Source: Pseudomonadota bacterium (GTDB lineage Bacteria > Pseudomonadota > Alphaproteobacteria > Caulobacterales > Caulobacteraceae). Taken from it: 9,628 nt of DNA. The translations under genes and the position numbers were made by a program. The stretch lies in the NCBI GenBank assembly GCA_023409795.1, contig JAEYQX010000090.1, positions 1 to 9,628 on the forward strand, given 5' to 3'. This document shows, in pieces, positions 7,615 through 9,628 of the stretch. The notes beneath the pieces were generated by a model. It was given only the letters and a program-made list of their open reading frames with translations. It made no database searches and was not told the DNA's origin. Within the stretch, counting starts at the first letter, position 1, and every line of letters starts with the position of its first letter.

Positions 7615-9003
7615 ATGGAAGGACTCCGCTGGATCAGCGGTGCGATGACGGCTGGGTTACTCTTAGCACCTGGCCTGGCTACTGCACAGACTACTGCCCC
7701 GGCCGCAAATACTGCCGCGCTGGAAGCCCGTATTGCTCAGCTGGAAGCCGAGCTCAACAGCCTGAAGTCTGAGATCCGCAGCAGTCGCGCGGTCTCGACG
7801 CCCGCGACCCTGCCACCCGGGGCCGTGCCCGTGGCCGCCCCTGCGCCCGCCTCACCCACACCGGCCCCGCCCCTCGCCCCCCAGGTGGCGCAGGCGAGCG
7901 AGCCCCAGGGCTTGCGCATCGGCAATCACGTCTTGAAGTTCGGCGGCTTCATCAAGGCCGATGCCTCGCTGACGCAGTTCAGCGACGGCAACCCGCCCTC
8001 GACCGACCTGGGCCGCAACTTCTACCTGCCCTCCTCCATTCCCGTCGGTGGCGAGCGCGAGGATCCGGTCAGCGACTTTACCGCGCGCCAGACCCGCTTC
8101 TGGCTGACGTCCGAGGGGACGGTCGGGGGCCACAAGGTCGGCACCCGCATCGAGATGGACTTCCAGGCCCTGCCCGGCTCTGGCGACTATCGCACCACCA
8201 ATGCCGCGAACCCGGCCCTGCGCCGCGCCTTCGTGACGATCGACAACTGGCTGATCGGCCAGGAATGGTCGACCTTTGCCCATCCCGGCGTCCTGCCTGA
8301 AACCGCCGACTATGTCGGGGCGACCGACAGCGCCATCATCACCCGCCAGCCCCAGGTCCGCTACAGCCGCAACGGCTTTGCCATTGCGCTCGAGAACCCC
8401 GAGACCACCCTCAGCCCGGCGGGCGGCGGGGCGCGCCTGGTGGCCGACGACAACAGCCTGCCTGACCTGACCGCCCGCTATGGGCTGACCCGGCCCTGGG
8501 GCGAGGCCCAGATCGCGGGCCTGGTGCGCCAGCTGAAATACGTCGATCCGGCCAGCACGACAGATGCAACGGCCGCCGGATGGGGCCTGTCCGCCACGGC
8601 CCTGTTCAAGGTCGGCAGCCAGGACGACATTCGCCTGATGCTGGCAGGCGGCGAAGGGATCGGCCGCTACGTCGGGCTGAACCTGGGCAATGACGCGGTC
8701 CTGGACGCCGAGGGCGAGTTGCACACCATTGGCGTCCTGGCCGGCTATGCCGCCTACCGCCACCTGTGGCGCACCGACCTGAGATCCAGCCTGATCGTTT
8801 CGGGCCAGTGGCTCGACAACCCGGACACCCTGGCCGGCCCCCTGGTCAACCGCTCGGCCTCAAGCGTTCGCGGTAATCTGATCTGGACGCCATTGACGGG
8901 CTTTGATCTGGGTGCCGAACTGATGTTCGGTAAGAGAGAGATTGAAAGCGGCGACAGCGGGGACATGACCCGCCTGACCCTTTTCGCAAAATACGGCTTC
9001 TAG
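7615..9003 (+). CDS. DcaP-like trimeric outer-membrane porin
   Basis: This 462-residue secreted beta-barrel protein is predicted to let small carboxylates cross the outer membrane. A signal peptide (1-24) ends at ATA before Gln25. Residues 36-54 form a coiled coil with perfect heptad spacing (Leu36, Ile40, Leu43, Leu47, Leu50, Ile54). A Pro/Ala-rich linker (about 58-95) leads to a barrel that begins near residue 101 (LKFGGFIKADA), alternates short beta strands with polar loops, and ends in Phe462, the outer-membrane assembly signal. The periplasmic coiled coil plus barrel is the DcaP arrangement; in Acinetobacter DcaP is linked to dicarboxylate uptake. The signal-peptide region uses codons rare elsewhere here, including TTA at 7657 and 7663. 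acs follows by 70 bases on the same strand, so co-transcription is likely. The specific substrate is inferred from context only. Confidence 0.82.
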   Translation: MEGLRWISGAMTAGLLLAPGLATAQTTAPAANTAALEARIAQLEAELNSLKSEIRSSRAVSTPATLPPGAVPVAAPAPASPTPAPPLAPQVAQASEPQGLRIGNHVLKFGGFIKADASLTQFSDGNPPSTDLGRNFYLPSSIPVGGEREDPVSDFTARQTRFWLTSEGTVGGHKVGTRIEMDFQALPGSGDYRTTNAANPALRRAFVTIDNWLIGQEWSTFAHPGVLPETADYVGATDSAIITRQPQVRYSRNGFAIALENPETTLSPAGGGARLVADDNSLPDLTARYGLTRPWGEAQIAGLVRQLKYVDPASTTDATAAGWGLSATALFKVGSQDDIRLMLAGGEGIGRYVGLNLGNDAVLDAEGELHTIGVLAGYAAYRHLWRTDLRSSLIVSGQWLDNPDTLAGPLVNRSASSVRGNLIWTPLTGFDLGAELMFGKREIESGDSGDMTRLTLFAKYGF

Positions 9004-9022
9004 GCCGCACTATCGGCGCGAA

Positions 9023-9046
9023 CGCCCCCGGACCAACCAGGGGGCG
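9023..9046 (+). other. GC hairpin between porin and acs
   Basis: CGCCCCC (9023-9029) pairs perfectly with GGGGGCG (9040-9046) around a 10-base loop that includes GACCAA. No T-run follows, so it is not a standard intrinsic terminator. It may partly attenuate read-through or stabilise the 3' end of the porin message, giving more porin than Acs from one transcript. It ends 27 bases before the acs start codon. Confidence 0.5.
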
Positions 9047-9059
9047 ACGCGCCAGCATC

Positions 9060-9066
9060 GGAGGAA
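9060..9066 (+). promoter_or_regulatory. Ribosome binding site fixing the GTG start of acs
   Basis: GGAGGAA lies seven bases before GTG at 9074 and supports this non-ATG start. The next in-frame ATG (9128, residue 19) lacks such a site and would remove the conserved N-terminal segment. Confidence 0.8.
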
Positions 9067-9073
9067 TAATCGC

Positions 9074-9628
9074 GTGCACGACCCGCTCATCTATCCTGTC
9101 TCGCCCGACCTGGCCGCGCGCGCCCATATGGACGCGGCCGCTTACGAGGCCGCGCGGACGCAGGCACGCGACAACCCCGTCGCCTACTGGACCGAAGTGG
9201 CCCGGCGGCTGGACTGGATGACCTTCCCGACCAGGATCAAGGATGTGTCGTTCGAAAGGTCCGATTTCCATATCAAATGGTTTGAGGACGGCGTGCTGAA
9301 CGTCTCGGCCAACTGCATAGATCGCCACCTGCCCGCCCGCAAGGACGAGGTCGCCATCATCTGGGAAGGCGACGAACCGGCCGACAGCCGCAAGATCACC
9401 TATGGCGAACTGCATGATCAGGTGTCCCGCCTCGCCAATGCGCTGAAAGGACAGGGCGTGAAGAAGGGCGACCGCGTCACCCTGTATATGCCCATGGTGC
9501 CGGAGGCCGCCTATGCCATGCTGGCCTGCGCGCGCATCGGTGCAGTCCATTCGGTCATTTTCGGCGGCTTCTCGCCCGACAGCATCGCGGGCCGTATCGA
9601 AGACTGCCGCTCCACCTTTGTCATCACC
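9074..9628 (+). CDS. acs: Acetyl-CoA synthetase, N-terminal part (3' end outside window)
   Basis: Acs is a cytoplasmic AMP-forming ligase that converts acetate, ATP and CoA to acetyl-CoA, the main high-affinity route for growth on acetate. The frame stays open from GTG at 9074 to the window end, giving 185 of about 650 residues. The family N-terminal segment is clear (IYPVSPDLAARAHMD, AYWTEVARRLDW, DVSFERSDFHIKWFEDG), as is the start of the AMP-binding domain: ITYGELHDQVSRLANAL, GVKKGDRVTLYMPMVPEA and CARIGAVHSVIFGGFSPDS. The ATP-binding loop and the regulatory acetylated lysine lie beyond the window, so activity cannot be judged. A propionyl-CoA synthetase or other close relative cannot be fully excluded, but residue patterns and the neighbouring CrbS/CrbR-type system favour Acs. 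Confidence 0.93.
   Translation, partial: MHDPLIYPVSPDLAARAHMDAAAYEAARTQARDNPVAYWTEVARRLDWMTFPTRIKDVSFERSDFHIKWFEDGVLNVSANCIDRHLPARKDEVAIIWEGDEPADSRKITYGELHDQVSRLANALKGQGVKKGDRVTLYMPMVPEAAYAMLACARIGAVHSVIFGGFSPDSIAGRIEDCRSTFVIT

Noticed and set aside
7852..8763. Minus-strand open frame (303 codons) across the porin
   Set aside because: Composition typical of antisense GC-rich frames and no plausible start signal; the porin on the plus strand has a signal peptide and a terminal Phe.
9029..9038. GACCAA in the hairpin loop before acs as an operator copy
   Set aside because: Only the six-base core matches TTCGACCAAAGTC and the flanks differ on both sides.
8846..9550. Minus-strand open frame overlapping the porin end and acs start
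   Set aside because: Would run through clear Acs coding sequence; the translation resembles no known protein.

Overview
The window is a GC-rich, densely coding piece of a proteobacterial chromosome. Protein styles and codon use suggest an alphaproteobacterium, perhaps of the Caulobacter/Brevundimonas group. That placement is an impression from reading, not a computed assignment. Every gap between genes is shorter than about 170 bases. No RNA genes, CRISPR arrays, insertion sequences or att sites were seen.

Layout. (1) Positions 1-1510 hold the end of a copper-resistance operon: the C-terminal half of a CopA-type Cu(I) P-type ATPase, overlapping by four bases the start of a CueR-type copper sensor. 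(2) Positions 1511-3374 hold a regulatory gap, a 557-residue metabolite:H+ symporter (MHS) family transporter, and a rho-independent terminator. (3) Positions 3427-6816 encode a 1129-residue hybrid histidine kinase with an N-terminal SLC5-like transporter domain, a STAC region, PAS, HisKA, HATPase and a receiver domain; this is the CrbS (MxtR) architecture. (4) Facing it tail to tail with a 15-base gap is a LuxR-type response regulator of CrbR (ErdR) type on the minus strand (6832-7449). (5) A divergent promoter region (7450-7614) separates the regulator from a DcaP-like outer-membrane porin (7615-9003). The porin is followed 70 bases later by acetyl-CoA synthetase (GTG start at 9074), which runs off the end of the window.

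How it fits together. From position 1511 onward the window reads as an acetate (short-chain monocarboxylate) sensing and use locus: porin for outer-membrane entry, MHS permease as a candidate inner-membrane importer, Acs for activation to acetyl-CoA, and CrbS/CrbR as the control system. CrbS/CrbR control of acs is established in Vibrio and Pseudomonas. The strongest new observation is a 13-base word, TTCGACCAAAGTC, present exactly in the gap before the permease (1521-1533) and, on the other strand, in the regulator/porin gap (7513-7525). There it sits in a perfect 5-4-5 palindrome. It is a good candidate for the operator that ties the transporter, regulator and porin-acs units into one regulon. 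The copper genes at the left edge appear to be an unrelated neighbour.
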